Positions 23,548 to 32,159 of a DNA stretch of 64,000 bases are shown here, piece by piece. The first letter of the stretch is position 1. Every line of letters begins with the position of its first letter. Location of the stretch: the NCBI GenBank assembly GCA_027343695.1, contig DAHWKJ010000083.1, positions 1-64,000 of the forward strand, written 5' to 3'. The notes below the pieces were generated by a model. It searched no databases and had not been told where the DNA came from. It saw nothing but the letters and a program-made list of their open reading frames with translations. Origin of the DNA: Sulfobacillus sp. GTDB lineage: Bacteria > Bacillota > Sulfobacillia > Sulfobacillales > Sulfobacillaceae. Position numbers and translations under genes: made by a program.

Positions 23548-24401
23548 AAATCCTTCTGCATCGATGTAATCGACAGCGAAAATTTCTCCCAACGTCGATC
23601 TTCGGTGGCATTGTTTTCTGCCAGCATCATCAACTGATCGACGGATACCGGAAATCCCGGTAGGTTTTGCCCGACCTTCGCCAGACGCATCATGAGGCCA
23701 TACGGAATGTGCCATGGGGTAATGTGAGGCTTCCCTATGGCTTTTGCCACCCGGTCGTATAGCGCATTTAAGGTAAGCGTCTCGGGCCCACCCATTTCGT
23801 AGGTCTGCCCAATCGTCTCGGGGGTATCGACACACAACGCCAGAAAGTTTGCGACATCCCCACGAAAAATCGGTTGGAACAAACTGGTACCAGGGCCTGG
23901 AATAGGTGTCACCGGAAGTTTTACTTGGCTCTGTAACATCTTAAAAAATGGTGCGCCTCCGCCAAATAACAAAGAGGGGCGAGTAATGGTGTAGTGTAGC
24001 CCCGTTGTGTGGGTAATCAGGTCTTCGGCAATCCATTTGGTTCGATGGTAGCGTGCCTTAGCACCCGGCCTGGTTCCCAGTGCCGACATATGAATCAGGC
24101 GATGCACATGGGTCGCAGACATCGCGGTGATAATTCGCCGAACGGTTTCTACATGCATGACGTCGAAAGTAATGTTCTCCGCCGGAACCTCTTTGATAAT
24201 GCCCACTAAATTAATGACAGCATCTGCGTCGATAAAAGGGGTCACCAAATCCATATCCCGGACATCACCGGGCACGAGCCGCGCTCCATCCAGCACTCTC
24301 CCGTGCCGGGCAATCACTTTCACCTGATGCCCTCGGGATAACAAAGCTGCTTGTACGGCGGACCCGACATATCCGGTCCCCCCCACCAGTACCACATTCA
24401 C
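23544..24401 (-). CDS. NAD(P)-binding epimerase-like protein of the complex I NDUFA9 type
   Basis: 285 residues. The atypical-SDR dinucleotide motif VLVGGTGYVGSAV is at the N-terminus, with VINLVGIIKEVP, a diagnostic stretch of the NDUFA9-like subgroup, near residue 65. The catalytic-type YHRTKWIAEDL keeps a Tyr-X3-Lys arrangement. The bacterial proteins are not proven complex I subunits and may be NADPH-dependent reductases or sensors. No nuo genes are nearby. Confidence 0.82.
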   Translation of the reverse strand: MNVVLVGGTGYVGSAVQAALLSRGHQVKVIARHGRVLDGARLVPGDVRDMDLVTPFIDADAVINLVGIIKEVPAENITFDVMHVETVRRIITAMSATHVHRLIHMSALGTRPGAKARYHRTKWIAEDLITHTTGLHYTITRPSLLFGGGAPFFKMLQSQVKLPVTPIPGPGTSLFQPIFRGDVANFLALCVDTPETIGQTYEMGGPETLTLNALYDRVAKAIGKPHITPWHIPYGLMMRLAKVGQNLPGFPVSVDQLMMLAENNATEDRRWEKFSLSITSMQKDF

Positions 24402-24432
24402 GCCCGTTTCCCCCTATCCCCCAATACCGCTC

Positions 24433-24999
24433 TTACTCGCGAAACACGTCACCGCCAGCATCATAAGTCCGTTCCGGCTTCTGGTCACGGGCATTCACAG
24501 CGCGTGCGAGGACAAACAACAAGTCGGAGAGCCGGTTGACATATTTTAAGTTGGCCGGAGAAATCTCCTCGTCCTCCATGAGTGCTACCATCCTGCGCTC
24601 GGCACGGCGAACCACGGTGCACGCTACGTGCAGTGCGGCCGCTCCAGAATTCCCACCCCGCATCACGAATTTTTTTATCGTGTCCGCTTCCGCTTTGAAC
24701 CCGTCAATGATGGGTTCAAGGTTACTCGCGGCATCGTCTGGGGTTCGAGGCGTATATTTGGCACCCGGTGGAGCCGCCAGATCGGCCCCCACATCCCATA
24801 GGCGTTGCTGTACACCAGCCAGCACCTCTAAAATGTCCTCATCTCGTGCGGGATTGAGATAGCTCATTGCGAGCCCGATAAACGCTCCCGCTTCGTCGAC
24901 CGAACCATAAGCCTCGACTCGCACATCATGTTTCCCCCGACGTTGCCCGCCGATCAAGCTGGTCTTGCCTTTGTCGCCACCTCTGGTGTAAATCCGCAT
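24433..24999 (-). CDS. ATP:cob(I)alamin adenosyltransferase (PduO type)
   Basis: 188 residues. The N-terminal TRGGDKGKTSLIGGQR is the ATP-binding motif of the PduO/MMAB family, and the C-terminal half has RRAERRMVAL and YVNRLSDLLFVLAR, the conserved active-site helices. It attaches the adenosyl group from ATP to cob(I)alamin or cobinamide. It lies divergently from cobB, about 230 bp away, so two corrinoid steps are clustered without the rest of the pathway. Confidence 0.92.
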   Translation of the reverse strand: MRIYTRGGDKGKTSLIGGQRRGKHDVRVEAYGSVDEAGAFIGLAMSYLNPARDEDILEVLAGVQQRLWDVGADLAAPPGAKYTPRTPDDAASNLEPIIDGFKAEADTIKKFVMRGGNSGAAALHVACTVVRRAERRMVALMEDEEISPANLKYVNRLSDLLFVLARAVNARDQKPERTYDAGGDVFRE

Positions 25000-25225
25000 C
25001 GTTTGACGACTCCTTTACCTTAGATGTGTCCATTCGACGTGATACGGGGTCCGCAAACCACGCACAATAGATGGGATATCTCTTAAGCGTGGGGATCATA
25101 ACGATTGTACCCCACTTTACGAAGCTTCGGCAGCATCCTCTCCGGAATTCCCAAGTCTCCAGTCTCCACATGATAAGATTGCTATAGCGGTTGAGAATCT
25201 TAGAATGAGGAGCGGGAATAAGGCC

Positions 25226-26611
25226 ATGCAGATCCCCAGAATTATCGTCGCCGGTAGCCATAGCGGAGTCGGGAAAACCACAGTCGCATTAGGTTTAATG
25301 GGTGCGTTACGCGCACGGCATTTCATTGTGCAAGGATTTAAGGTGGGCCCTGACTATATTGATGGGACCTACCATACCGCGGTCACCGGGCGGCCTTCAC
25401 GCAATCTGGATAGTTGGATGGCGGGTCCCCAAGGGGTGCAGGAGGTTCTGAGACGGGGGGGACCCGGCGCTGACATTTCTGTCATCGAAGGCGTCATGGG
25501 GTATTACGATGGCAAAGATTCTAAAAGCATTGCCGGCAGCACCGCCGCCCTCGCCGACTTAACCCGCACCCCAGTTATCTTGGTCATAGATGTCGCCGGG
25601 ACATCACGCAGCGCTGCGGCCATCGTCAAAGGGTTTCAAAGTCTTGATACCACCCGTCGCATCCGTGGAGTCATCGTCAACCGAGTGGGAAGCCCACGCC
25701 ACTATGAGATGGTCCGCGACGCCATCGAAGAGGTAACGGGCATTCCAGTGCTCGGATATCTGTCCGCGCACGCCATGCTCAACATGCCCGAACGGCATTT
25801 AGGACTGATTCCGGCCATTGAACGAGGAGAACATCGAACCTTGCTAGATGGCATCATTGCGTCGGTCCGTGACACGATCAATTTGACGCGAGTCATCGAT
25901 ATTGCCCGTGAGGCCCCTCCGATCTCCGATCTGAACGCGACGGATAACAGTAAACGATATGCCCACCCCAAGGTCGCCATCGCAGTTGCCAAGGATAGCG
26001 CCTTCAATTTTTACTACCAAGAAAATTTAGAGTTACTCATCGAGGCTGGAGCCGAGATCCAAGCATTTAGTCCATTGGCAGGAGACCGTATTCCAAAGGA
26101 TGCCGACGCCTTATACATGGGGGGAGGATTCCCCGAGGAATTCCTAAGGGAGTTAAGTAACCCGACCCTGCTCCAAGACTTCCGCCATCGAATCGTAGCT
26201 GGTCTACCAACCGTTGCCGAGTGCGGGGGATTCATGTTTCTCGGCCGCTCGGTGGCGGACACTCAAGGGCACGTCTATCCGATGGTTGGGGCCGTCCCCG
26301 TGACGACGGCCATGCAACCTCGGTTGGCTGCTCTCGGTTATCGAGAAATCGAATCCCAAAGCTCGAATCCGTTACTGGAATCTGGTGAGCATGCACGAGG
26401 TCACGAGTTCCACTATTCCCGGGCCTCCTACGACTTCGACCAGAATCGGGCCTATCGTCTCTCTCATCATGGCAACCTCACCCTCGATGGCTTTGCAACG
26501 CGTTCCCTGGTAGCCGGCTATGTCCATCACTATTTTCTGTCAAATCCTCTGATGGCTCAGCGCTTCGTCGCATCGGCTCTGGCTTATCAGACCCGTAAAT
26601 CTCGCGTCTAA
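25226..26611 (+). CDS. cobB: cobyrinate a,c-diamide synthase
   Basis: 461 residues. It amidates the a and c carboxylates of cobyrinic acid using glutamine and ATP. The N-terminal ATPase domain begins with GSHSGVGKTTVALG and has FKVGPDYIDGTYH; the C-terminal class I glutaminase domain has ECGGFMFLG with the nucleophilic Cys and GHEFHYS near the end. I start at ATG 25226 by family alignment (MQIPRIIVAG), although ATG 25205 remains possible since GAGGAG lies between them. The gene could be the hydrogenobyrinate version in an aerobic pathway. Confidence 0.92.
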   Translation: MQIPRIIVAGSHSGVGKTTVALGLMGALRARHFIVQGFKVGPDYIDGTYHTAVTGRPSRNLDSWMAGPQGVQEVLRRGGPGADISVIEGVMGYYDGKDSKSIAGSTAALADLTRTPVILVIDVAGTSRSAAAIVKGFQSLDTTRRIRGVIVNRVGSPRHYEMVRDAIEEVTGIPVLGYLSAHAMLNMPERHLGLIPAIERGEHRTLLDGIIASVRDTINLTRVIDIAREAPPISDLNATDNSKRYAHPKVAIAVAKDSAFNFYYQENLELLIEAGAEIQAFSPLAGDRIPKDADALYMGGGFPEEFLRELSNPTLLQDFRHRIVAGLPTVAECGGFMFLGRSVADTQGHVYPMVGAVPVTTAMQPRLAALGYREIESQSSNPLLESGEHARGHEFHYSRASYDFDQNRAYRLSHHGNLTLDGFATRSLVAGYVHHYFLSNPLMAQRFVASALAYQTRKSRV

Positions 26612-26754
26612 AGGCGCCACAGCCTACTACCTAGAATAACAGAGGAGCTGATGTCCATTGACTTCTTAGTTCCCTCATTCACGGGATCGACCGAGGCCTG
26701 ATCTTCGGTGATTAACCGACAGAGCAGGGATCGACGCTCAGTCGGTCGCGTCAT
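26608..26754 (-). CDS. possible small protein at the end of the efflux operon
   Basis: 48 residues, basic and polar (MTRPTERRSLLCRLITEDQ at the start). The only support is a good ribosome site (GGAGGG six bases before ATG 26754) and its position in the 226-bp gap between the HlyD-like gene and converging cobB, whose stop it overlaps by four bases. No family is recognised; it may be spurious. Confidence 0.3.
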   Translation of the reverse strand: MTRPTERRSLLCRLITEDQASVDPVNEGTKKSMDISSSVILGSRLWRL

Positions 26755-26837
26755 CGTGATCCCTCCGTGCGTATCCCCAAATGACGGTCGGCGAGCACCA
26801 ACCATCATTTGGAATATACCTCATCCAAGATTCCGGA

Positions 26838-27512
26838 TTAGCGAATTGTAATCCTAACCTCACAGCTTTCTCCCGGTAATAACGCGTATCCCGCGGTATT
26901 AATCGACAAGATGACCGGTATCCGTTGCGTCACTTTGGTATAAGTACCCGACGTGGCCGCGGTAGGAATCAGGGAGAAGAATGATTGAGTGGTCGGTTGG
27001 ATGGCTTTCACGGTGCCGGTAAAGGAGACCCCAGGATGCGCATCGACATAGATGGTCGCCGTTTGACCCACGCTCACATGGCGAATCTTGCTCTCTGGAA
27101 TATTAGCCACCACCGTTACCTGGCTCAACTTCACTTCCGTGAAGAGCGCGGTTCCCGCTCCAACGATTTGACCATTGGCGGCCGAAACGGTTGCAACGGT
27201 CCCACTCGCTGGCGCCACGATATTCACCGTGGACGTGCCCGCGGTCGACGACTTCCCGGACTTCGATGCGCCCGCCACAGTCTCGTGGGCAATGATCTGC
27301 CCTTTGGTCACCCGCTCTCCGACATAGACATTAAGTCCTTGAATGGTCCCTGAAGCTAATGCCGGCACGGGTATCGTCGGAGCGGATATCGCACCATCTT
27401 GCGTGCTCACGTAATTGTAACTCTGGTTCCAGTAATACGCGCCCAATCCTCCAATCAGGATAACGGCCACGAGGATCAGAATATTGATTAGGATTAAGCG
27501 ACCTTGTTTCAC
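26838..27512 (-). CDS. HlyD/EmrA-like membrane-fusion protein
   Basis: 224 residues with one N-terminal membrane anchor (ILINILILVAVILIGGLGAYY) and an external part with paired lipoyl/barrel-sandwich halves: YVSTQDGAISAPTIPVPALASG and the matching NIVAPASGTVATVSAANGQIV, then a beta-barrel-like SQVTVVANIPESKIRHVSVGQ. The coiled-coil hairpin between the lipoyl halves is replaced by a short Gly/Ser/Lys-rich loop. It is the last clear gene of the marR-controlled efflux operon and is paralogous to the gene at 29164. Confidence 0.85.
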   Translation of the reverse strand: MKQGRLILINILILVAVILIGGLGAYYWNQSYNYVSTQDGAISAPTIPVPALASGTIQGLNVYVGERVTKGQIIAHETVAGASKSGKSSTAGTSTVNIVAPASGTVATVSAANGQIVGAGTALFTEVKLSQVTVVANIPESKIRHVSVGQTATIYVDAHPGVSFTGTVKAIQPTTQSFFSLIPTAATSGTYTKVTQRIPVILSINTAGYALLPGESCEVRITIR

Positions 27513-27580
27513 GTTGTTCTCTCCCTACGTGTTTAGTTAGTGTGTTGCGGTATACCCTCATCATGAATCGGTATTACTGG

Positions 27581-29137
27581 CTACTCTGCGGCCATTGCCC
27601 GAGGAGCATTGCCCTGGGTCCGGTATGTCTTTAGCGCCAGTGACAACACTGCCCCGACCACAATGAAGACAGCCGCGGCCACGAATACGTCGTCGACTCC
27701 CATCACAAACGCCTGTTGTTCAATCATTCCATAGAGCGTCGTCACCGTAATATGCAATGCCGGAACGCCGGGAATTCCTTCACCCGCAATCATCCCTTGC
27801 AATCCGCGAAACAATTGCATGGCGCTCCCAGAGGTCGGGGTGTAGGCCGACGCTAACATCTGGGCGTGCATACTCGACTGATGTTGCAATAAAGCAGTCA
27901 GACCCGCGAGTCCAAAGGATCCGGCAACGCGCTGCATGATGTTATTAATGGCCGAAGCTCCCCCGACGTGTTCTGTTGGGACGGCAGACATCCCCGCGGT
28001 CGTGACCGGCATCATCGCCATACCCATTCCGAATCCTCGTAGAGTAAGCCACAAAATGACTTGACCGACCGACGTGTCGACCGACAGGTTGTGCAACAAG
28101 TAGGTGGTGACCGCTAACAGCGCCATCCCTGTAAACACCAGTGCTCGAGCCCCGATCTTATCGTATATGCGCCCGGAAATAGGCATCATGACCGCCGAAG
28201 CGAGGGCAGCTGGCATCATAATGAGCCCGGTCTTCATGGCCCCAAACCCCACGATGGTTTGCAAAAACAACGGTACATAAAAAATACCGGAGTACATTGC
28301 GACGGTCACCAGGATTACGAGAACATTCGACAACCCAAAGGATCCAAACCTAAAGACACGGAGGTCCAATAATGGATGTTTGGCTCTGAGCTCCCACAGC
28401 ACAAACATGACTAATAAAAACCCCGAAGCGGTTAAAAGTAGGACAATGGGTTCCGAGCTCCATCCCCAAGTCTCCCCTTCTGACAGGGCCAGTAGCAATC
28501 CAAACAGACCTCCAGCGGTCAAAATGAATCCGATGAAGTCAAATCCTCCGGTTTTAATCTGAGGAAATTTTGGTACATACATGTACGCCAACAAGACCCC
28601 TACAATCCCAATCGGAACGTTAATATAGAAGATCAAACGCCAGTTCACGTACTCGACCAAGTAGCCCCCCAAAGTCGGACCGATGGCTGGCGCCACAATA
28701 ATGGCCAACCCCCAAAACCCCATCGCGGTCCCGATCTGTTGACGCGGGACAATGCGGTACACCATGGCCATCGTAATCGGCATAATAAGACCACCGCCCA
28801 AGGCCTGCACCACACGAAATACCGTCAGTACGTTAAGGCTCCAGGACAACCCTGACAACGCTGAGCCGATCGTGAAAATAACGAGCGCTGCCATATAAAC
28901 CGTCCGATACCCAAATCGGTCGCCTAGGTACCCTGCAGCGGGTACCACCACCCCCAGCACCAACAGGTAGATCGTCACCACCCATTGCACTTCCGCCGTA
29001 TTCACAGAAAACACGCTTTCGAGCTTTGGGATGGCGATATTCACAATGGAACTATCGAGGATTGCCATAAAGGCACCAATCACTAAAACGGCCAGTGCCA
29101 CACCCCAATGCCTTTGTGTTTGACTCGCATCCGCCAT
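27581..29137 (-). CDS. MFS drug efflux transporter, DHA2 (EmrB/QacA) family
   Basis: 518 residues with about 14 hydrophobic helices, as expected for DHA2 proton-drug antiporters. Helix 1 contains the family motif LDSSIVNIAIPKL; the loop GYLGDRFGYRTVYMAAL is motif A, and IIVAPAIGPTLGGYLVEYVNWRLIF is motif C, characteristic of antiporters. The gene is flanked by two HlyD-type adaptors, an arrangement that would usually span an outer membrane but also occurs in Gram-positives. Substrates are unknown; the MarR gene upstream suggests an inducible drug or solvent response. Confidence 0.9.
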   Translation of the reverse strand: MADASQTQRHWGVALAVLVIGAFMAILDSSIVNIAIPKLESVFSVNTAEVQWVVTIYLLVLGVVVPAAGYLGDRFGYRTVYMAALVIFTIGSALSGLSWSLNVLTVFRVVQALGGGLIMPITMAMVYRIVPRQQIGTAMGFWGLAIIVAPAIGPTLGGYLVEYVNWRLIFYINVPIGIVGVLLAYMYVPKFPQIKTGGFDFIGFILTAGGLFGLLLALSEGETWGWSSEPIVLLLTASGFLLVMFVLWELRAKHPLLDLRVFRFGSFGLSNVLVILVTVAMYSGIFYVPLFLQTIVGFGAMKTGLIMMPAALASAVMMPISGRIYDKIGARALVFTGMALLAVTTYLLHNLSVDTSVGQVILWLTLRGFGMGMAMMPVTTAGMSAVPTEHVGGASAINNIMQRVAGSFGLAGLTALLQHQSSMHAQMLASAYTPTSGSAMQLFRGLQGMIAGEGIPGVPALHITVTTLYGMIEQQAFVMGVDDVFVAAAVFIVVGAVLSLALKTYRTQGNAPRAMAAE

Positions 29138-29163
29138 GGCATTTCCCTCCCTTCTTCGTTGAC

Positions 29164-29772
29164 TTAAATATGAATCTTAACGGTAGCATTTTCCCCGTCG
29201 CGTAGAGCGGTCGGCGGATTCATTAGGGTCACTGTCACTGGAACCCATTGTCTGGCTTTCGCAAAACTACCGACCTGCAGCAAGGGAGACAAGGTTGCTA
29301 ACGTCACCGCACCGATATGGGTCACTACCCCTCGGTAGTGGGTGCCCGGGTCTTCGGATAGACCCACCGACACGGTTTGCCCCACCGACACTTTTCTCGC
29401 CTTAGATTCCGGCACCTCCGCCACAACCGTCGCCCGCTTCATGTTGACCAGGGCACCAAGATCTTCCCCGGATGTCACGAACGACCCTCGGGTGACGGCC
29501 AAGTTCCCGGCAATGCCAGACGCCGCAGCACGAATCGCTATCCCACCCGACTCTTGAAACAATAGTTGGTTTTTGTGCACCTGCTGTCCCGTTGTCACCT
29601 GTACCGCGATGATTTGACCCGTCTCGGGCGCCTTTATCCACACATAAGGTGACGTCACGGAAGCGTAGCCGCTCGACACATAGTTTGCGTTTTCATAGGC
29701 GTACCAGCCCGCGATGCCTCCCAGGGCAATGATTCCAATCAGAGCCACCAACGTTAAAATCCAACGTGGCAT
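29164..29772 (-). CDS. HlyD/EmrA-like membrane-fusion protein, second copy
   Basis: 202 residues. N-terminal anchor (LTLVALIGIIALGGIAGWYAY), then NYVSSGYASVTSPYVWIKAPETG (first lipoyl half), IRAAASGIAGNLAVTRGSFV (second half) and ATVVAEVPESKARKVSVGQ, closely parallel to the 26838 protein. The start ATG overlaps the preceding stop (TAATG), so translation is coupled. Having two non-identical adaptors around one transporter suggests a hetero-oligomeric assembly or two export modes. Confidence 0.85.
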   Translation of the reverse strand: MPRWILTLVALIGIIALGGIAGWYAYENANYVSSGYASVTSPYVWIKAPETGQIIAVQVTTGQQVHKNQLLFQESGGIAIRAAASGIAGNLAVTRGSFVTSGEDLGALVNMKRATVVAEVPESKARKVSVGQTVSVGLSEDPGTHYRGVVTHIGAVTLATLSPLLQVGSFAKARQWVPVTVTLMNPPTALRDGENATVKIHI

Positions 29773-30608
29773 TATGGCGCCTCCTCCACTCGCATGGTGT
29801 CATAACCCATTTCCAGCAACAGGATCTCCTCCATGCGTTCCTCCAAGTCCCGCAATTTTTCAAAGCGCATCCGTTCCGCTAGAGAGCGCCGATAAGGGTC
29901 CTCGTAGTCGGCTAGGATATCCGCCCAATGAAGCGATTCTGCCTCCAAGGCCTCTTTTTCCCGGCGCAATTCAAGGATGCGGTCGTCCAGCTCCTCCGTC
30001 GTGTGCGCCTTTACATAGCGGTCAAGACGAAAGCTCGGCGCCTCCCCGTTCGCCCAGGCGTCAAACCCCTGACTCAGAATAGCCAGATCACAGAGGCGTC
30101 GGAGTTGTCTCGGCCGTTCATCTTTAATGGCATCACCACGGCTACCTTCGTGCAGCACTAATTCGGCCAGGGTTGCGGCGCGCGTTTCTGCTTCACGTGC
30201 TCGATATCGCCAGCGCGACCGTAGCACCACGTCATGTAGCAAAGATTGCGTGGCTAAAAAGGACCCATCGGCCGATGACAATGCGGCGGTGCCACCGTGT
30301 TGCAACTCCGGGAGCGTTTCTTCCTCCGTGTTGCTGAGAGCGGCGAGTGCCGAATGATCGAGAGCCGTCCCCACACCATCCACCGGCGCTGGCAATCCGG
30401 CATCTTCCGGCTCCGGTCTTTTGTCATCAACCTCTGGAACTCGCCCCCGGGACTTCCTCCCCAAAAGCAAAGTTAATATCAAAACCACCAGCCCGACGCC
30501 GAATGCTACCCCGGCGAACATATGGGGAACATTTGAGGATGACAGCAGGTAGAGACCCACCAGTATCGCAATGAGCGCTTCAAGTATCCCCGCAATCAAC
30601 AGGCCCAA
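29772..30608 (-). CDS. unrecognised membrane protein with coiled-coil domain
   Basis: 278 residues from TTG 30608 (GAGGGGGG five bases upstream). Two hydrophobic helices at residues ~4-24 and ~29-50 are followed by a long soluble part: a low-complexity acidic/Pro linker (~50-100), a helical domain (~100-190) and a strongly charged coiled coil (~200-260, EELDDRILELRREKEALEAE). I cannot name the family. It lies between marR and the first HlyD-type gene with tight spacing, so it belongs to the efflux operon and may be an accessory or scaffolding protein. Confidence 0.65.
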   Translation of the reverse strand: MGLLIAGILEALIAILVGLYLLSSSNVPHMFAGVAFGVGLVVLILTLLLGRKSRGRVPEVDDKRPEPEDAGLPAPVDGVGTALDHSALAALSNTEEETLPELQHGGTAALSSADGSFLATQSLLHDVVLRSRWRYRAREAETRAATLAELVLHEGSRGDAIKDERPRQLRRLCDLAILSQGFDAWANGEAPSFRLDRYVKAHTTEELDDRILELRREKEALEAESLHWADILADYEDPYRRSLAERMRFEKLRDLEERMEEILLLEMGYDTMRVEEAP

Positions 30609-30625
30609 AATGACCCCCCTCTTTC

Positions 30626-31054
30626 CTACTTATCGTCGGTTTCCATTCCGTCTGCCACACGTTCTAGAATTTGTATCAAATTTTCCAAGTCCGGTTCTTG
30701 TAACGGCGAAAACAACTGCTGGATCTGCCGATGTCGCTCCACCTGCTTGGCAGCCATCCTCTCACGCCCGTTTTCCGTGAGTTCCACCCACACCACGCGT
30801 CGATCGGCCTGTGACCGTCCCCGCTCCACCCATCCAGCATGAACCAACCGGTCCACCATCCCCGTGGCGCTGGCCATGGACACCCCAAGATGTTCAGACA
30901 AAGTCCCCATCGGCATCGATCCATCATGGTACAGTGTCGCCAACGCGGAGAACTGTCCGAAGGTTAGGGAATCATCGTGCATTTTGCGAAATCGGCGTGC
31001 TATCCGAGAAAATATCTGTTCCAGTCCATCTATCATCTCGTCCCGATTTGTCAC
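30626..31054 (-). CDS. MarR-family transcriptional regulator
   Basis: 142 residues from GTG 31054, with AGGTGGT upstream. The winged helix contains TFGQFSALATLYHDG, PMGTLSEHLGVSMASATGMVDRLVHAGWVERGRSQADRRVVWVELT, the standard recognition helix and wing. It heads the operon marR - membrane protein - hlyD - emrB-like - hlyD and probably represses it; MarR proteins usually release DNA on binding small phenolic or drug-like ligands. The AT-rich gap 31055-31190 before it must hold its promoter and operator; no perfect palindrome is visible. Confidence 0.9.
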   Translation of the reverse strand: MTNRDEMIDGLEQIFSRIARRFRKMHDDSLTFGQFSALATLYHDGSMPMGTLSEHLGVSMASATGMVDRLVHAGWVERGRSQADRRVVWVELTENGRERMAAKQVERHRQIQQLFSPLQEPDLENLIQILERVADGMETDDK

Positions 31055-31190
31055 TTTGATTCACCACCTAGATATTTAGTCTCACGTAATATTAGCCATC
31101 AGTAATTTTAATCGGATCATCTTTGGCTGTCAATCACCTAAATTCCCTATTCCCACGAATAATTTCTGGCGGATAGTCTTCCCCAAAACG

Positions 31191-31217
31191 CAAAAAGCCA
31201 CCCTCGAGAGGTGGCTT
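31191..31217 (-). terminator. Rho-independent terminator after proline dehydrogenase
   Basis: On the minus strand AGCCACC-TCTCGAG-GGTGGCT followed by TTTTG, 31 bases after the proline dehydrogenase stop. It probably ends the long transcript running from truA and the ribosomal cluster. Confidence 0.85.
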
Positions 31218-31247
31218 AACGGCGATATGGGTCTCCATTCTCGTGGT

Positions 31248-32159
31248 CTACCGGTTGATTAAAGCCCTAGCAAAAAACAGTAAGTTAGCCGGCCGTTCCG
31301 CAATGCGTCGCACGTAATAGGCATACCAATCCTGTCCAAAGGGAACGTAAACCCGACATTTATACCCTTCGCGCGCTAGTTGCTCCAGAACCGGTAACTT
31401 CACTCCATACAGCATTTGAAATTCGAATCGGTCCCGCGGGATATCCAGATGATGGATAACTTTTAAGACGCGGCCAATAATGGCCTCATCGTGGGTCGCA
31501 ATAGCGGTATAATTGCCCAATTCCAGCGATTGTTTCACCAGCTCAACATAGTTGTCATCCACATCAGGCTTGGAAGGAAACGCCACCGATACCGGCTCTT
31601 GATACGCTCCCTTCACGACACGAAAATTTTTAGGCGGATCCGAGAGCTGTTTCAAGTCGTCCTGGGTCCGGTATAAATAGGCTTGTAAGACTAGTCCGAG
31701 ATGGCCGGGAAATTGGGTCCAAACCTCCTGGAAAAGTGCTACGGTCACACTAGTAAATGGTGAATCTTCCATATCAATCCGCACAAAATTCTTGGTTTCC
31801 TGGGCTTTTTGGGTAATCGCTATTAAGTTCTGACGGGCCAAATCTTCGGATAACGCCAAGCCCATCATGGTGAGTTTCAATGAAACATTCGCCTTAACCT
31901 GGGAACTCGCAATGCGGTCCAACATGGTCAAATAGCTGTCACGCGCTTGACTCGCCTCTCGTTCCTCGGTCACCGATTCCCCCAAATGGTCGAGCGTCAC
32001 CAGAATTCCCCGCCGATTCAAATCACGGGTAACTTGGATCGCAGAGTCCAGACTGTCACCCGCTACAAATCGGGCGGCGCCCAGTTGCATCCCATACCGC
32101 TTCACCACAGACGATACGGCTCGATTATTACCTAATCCTAGTACCATTTCCCGAAACAC
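31248..32159 (-). CDS. proline dehydrogenase
   Basis: 303 residues, a monofunctional flavoenzyme of the PutA PRODH-domain type, oxidising proline to pyrroline-5-carboxylate and passing electrons to the membrane quinone pool. Family blocks include ANVSLKLTMMGLAL, VRIDMEDSPFTSVTV, VLQAYLYRTQDDL, VKGAYQEP and the C-terminal RRIAERPANLLFF. The GTG start at 32159 is supported by GAGGAGG seven bases upstream and overlaps the truA end by 22 bp. The partner P5C dehydrogenase is not in the window. Confidence 0.93.
   Translation of the reverse strand: MFREMVLGLGNNRAVSSVVKRYGMQLGAARFVAGDSLDSAIQVTRDLNRRGILVTLDHLGESVTEEREASQARDSYLTMLDRIASSQVKANVSLKLTMMGLALSEDLARQNLIAITQKAQETKNFVRIDMEDSPFTSVTVALFQEVWTQFPGHLGLVLQAYLYRTQDDLKQLSDPPKNFRVVKGAYQEPVSVAFPSKPDVDDNYVELVKQSLELGNYTAIATHDEAIIGRVLKVIHHLDIPRDRFEFQMLYGVKLPVLEQLAREGYKCRVYVPFGQDWYAYYVRRIAERPANLLFFARALINR

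Noticed and set aside
17597-32159. Integrative element or prophage
   Set aside because: No integrase, transposase, phage gene, tRNA attachment site or flanking direct repeat was seen; I describe it only as an accessory block.
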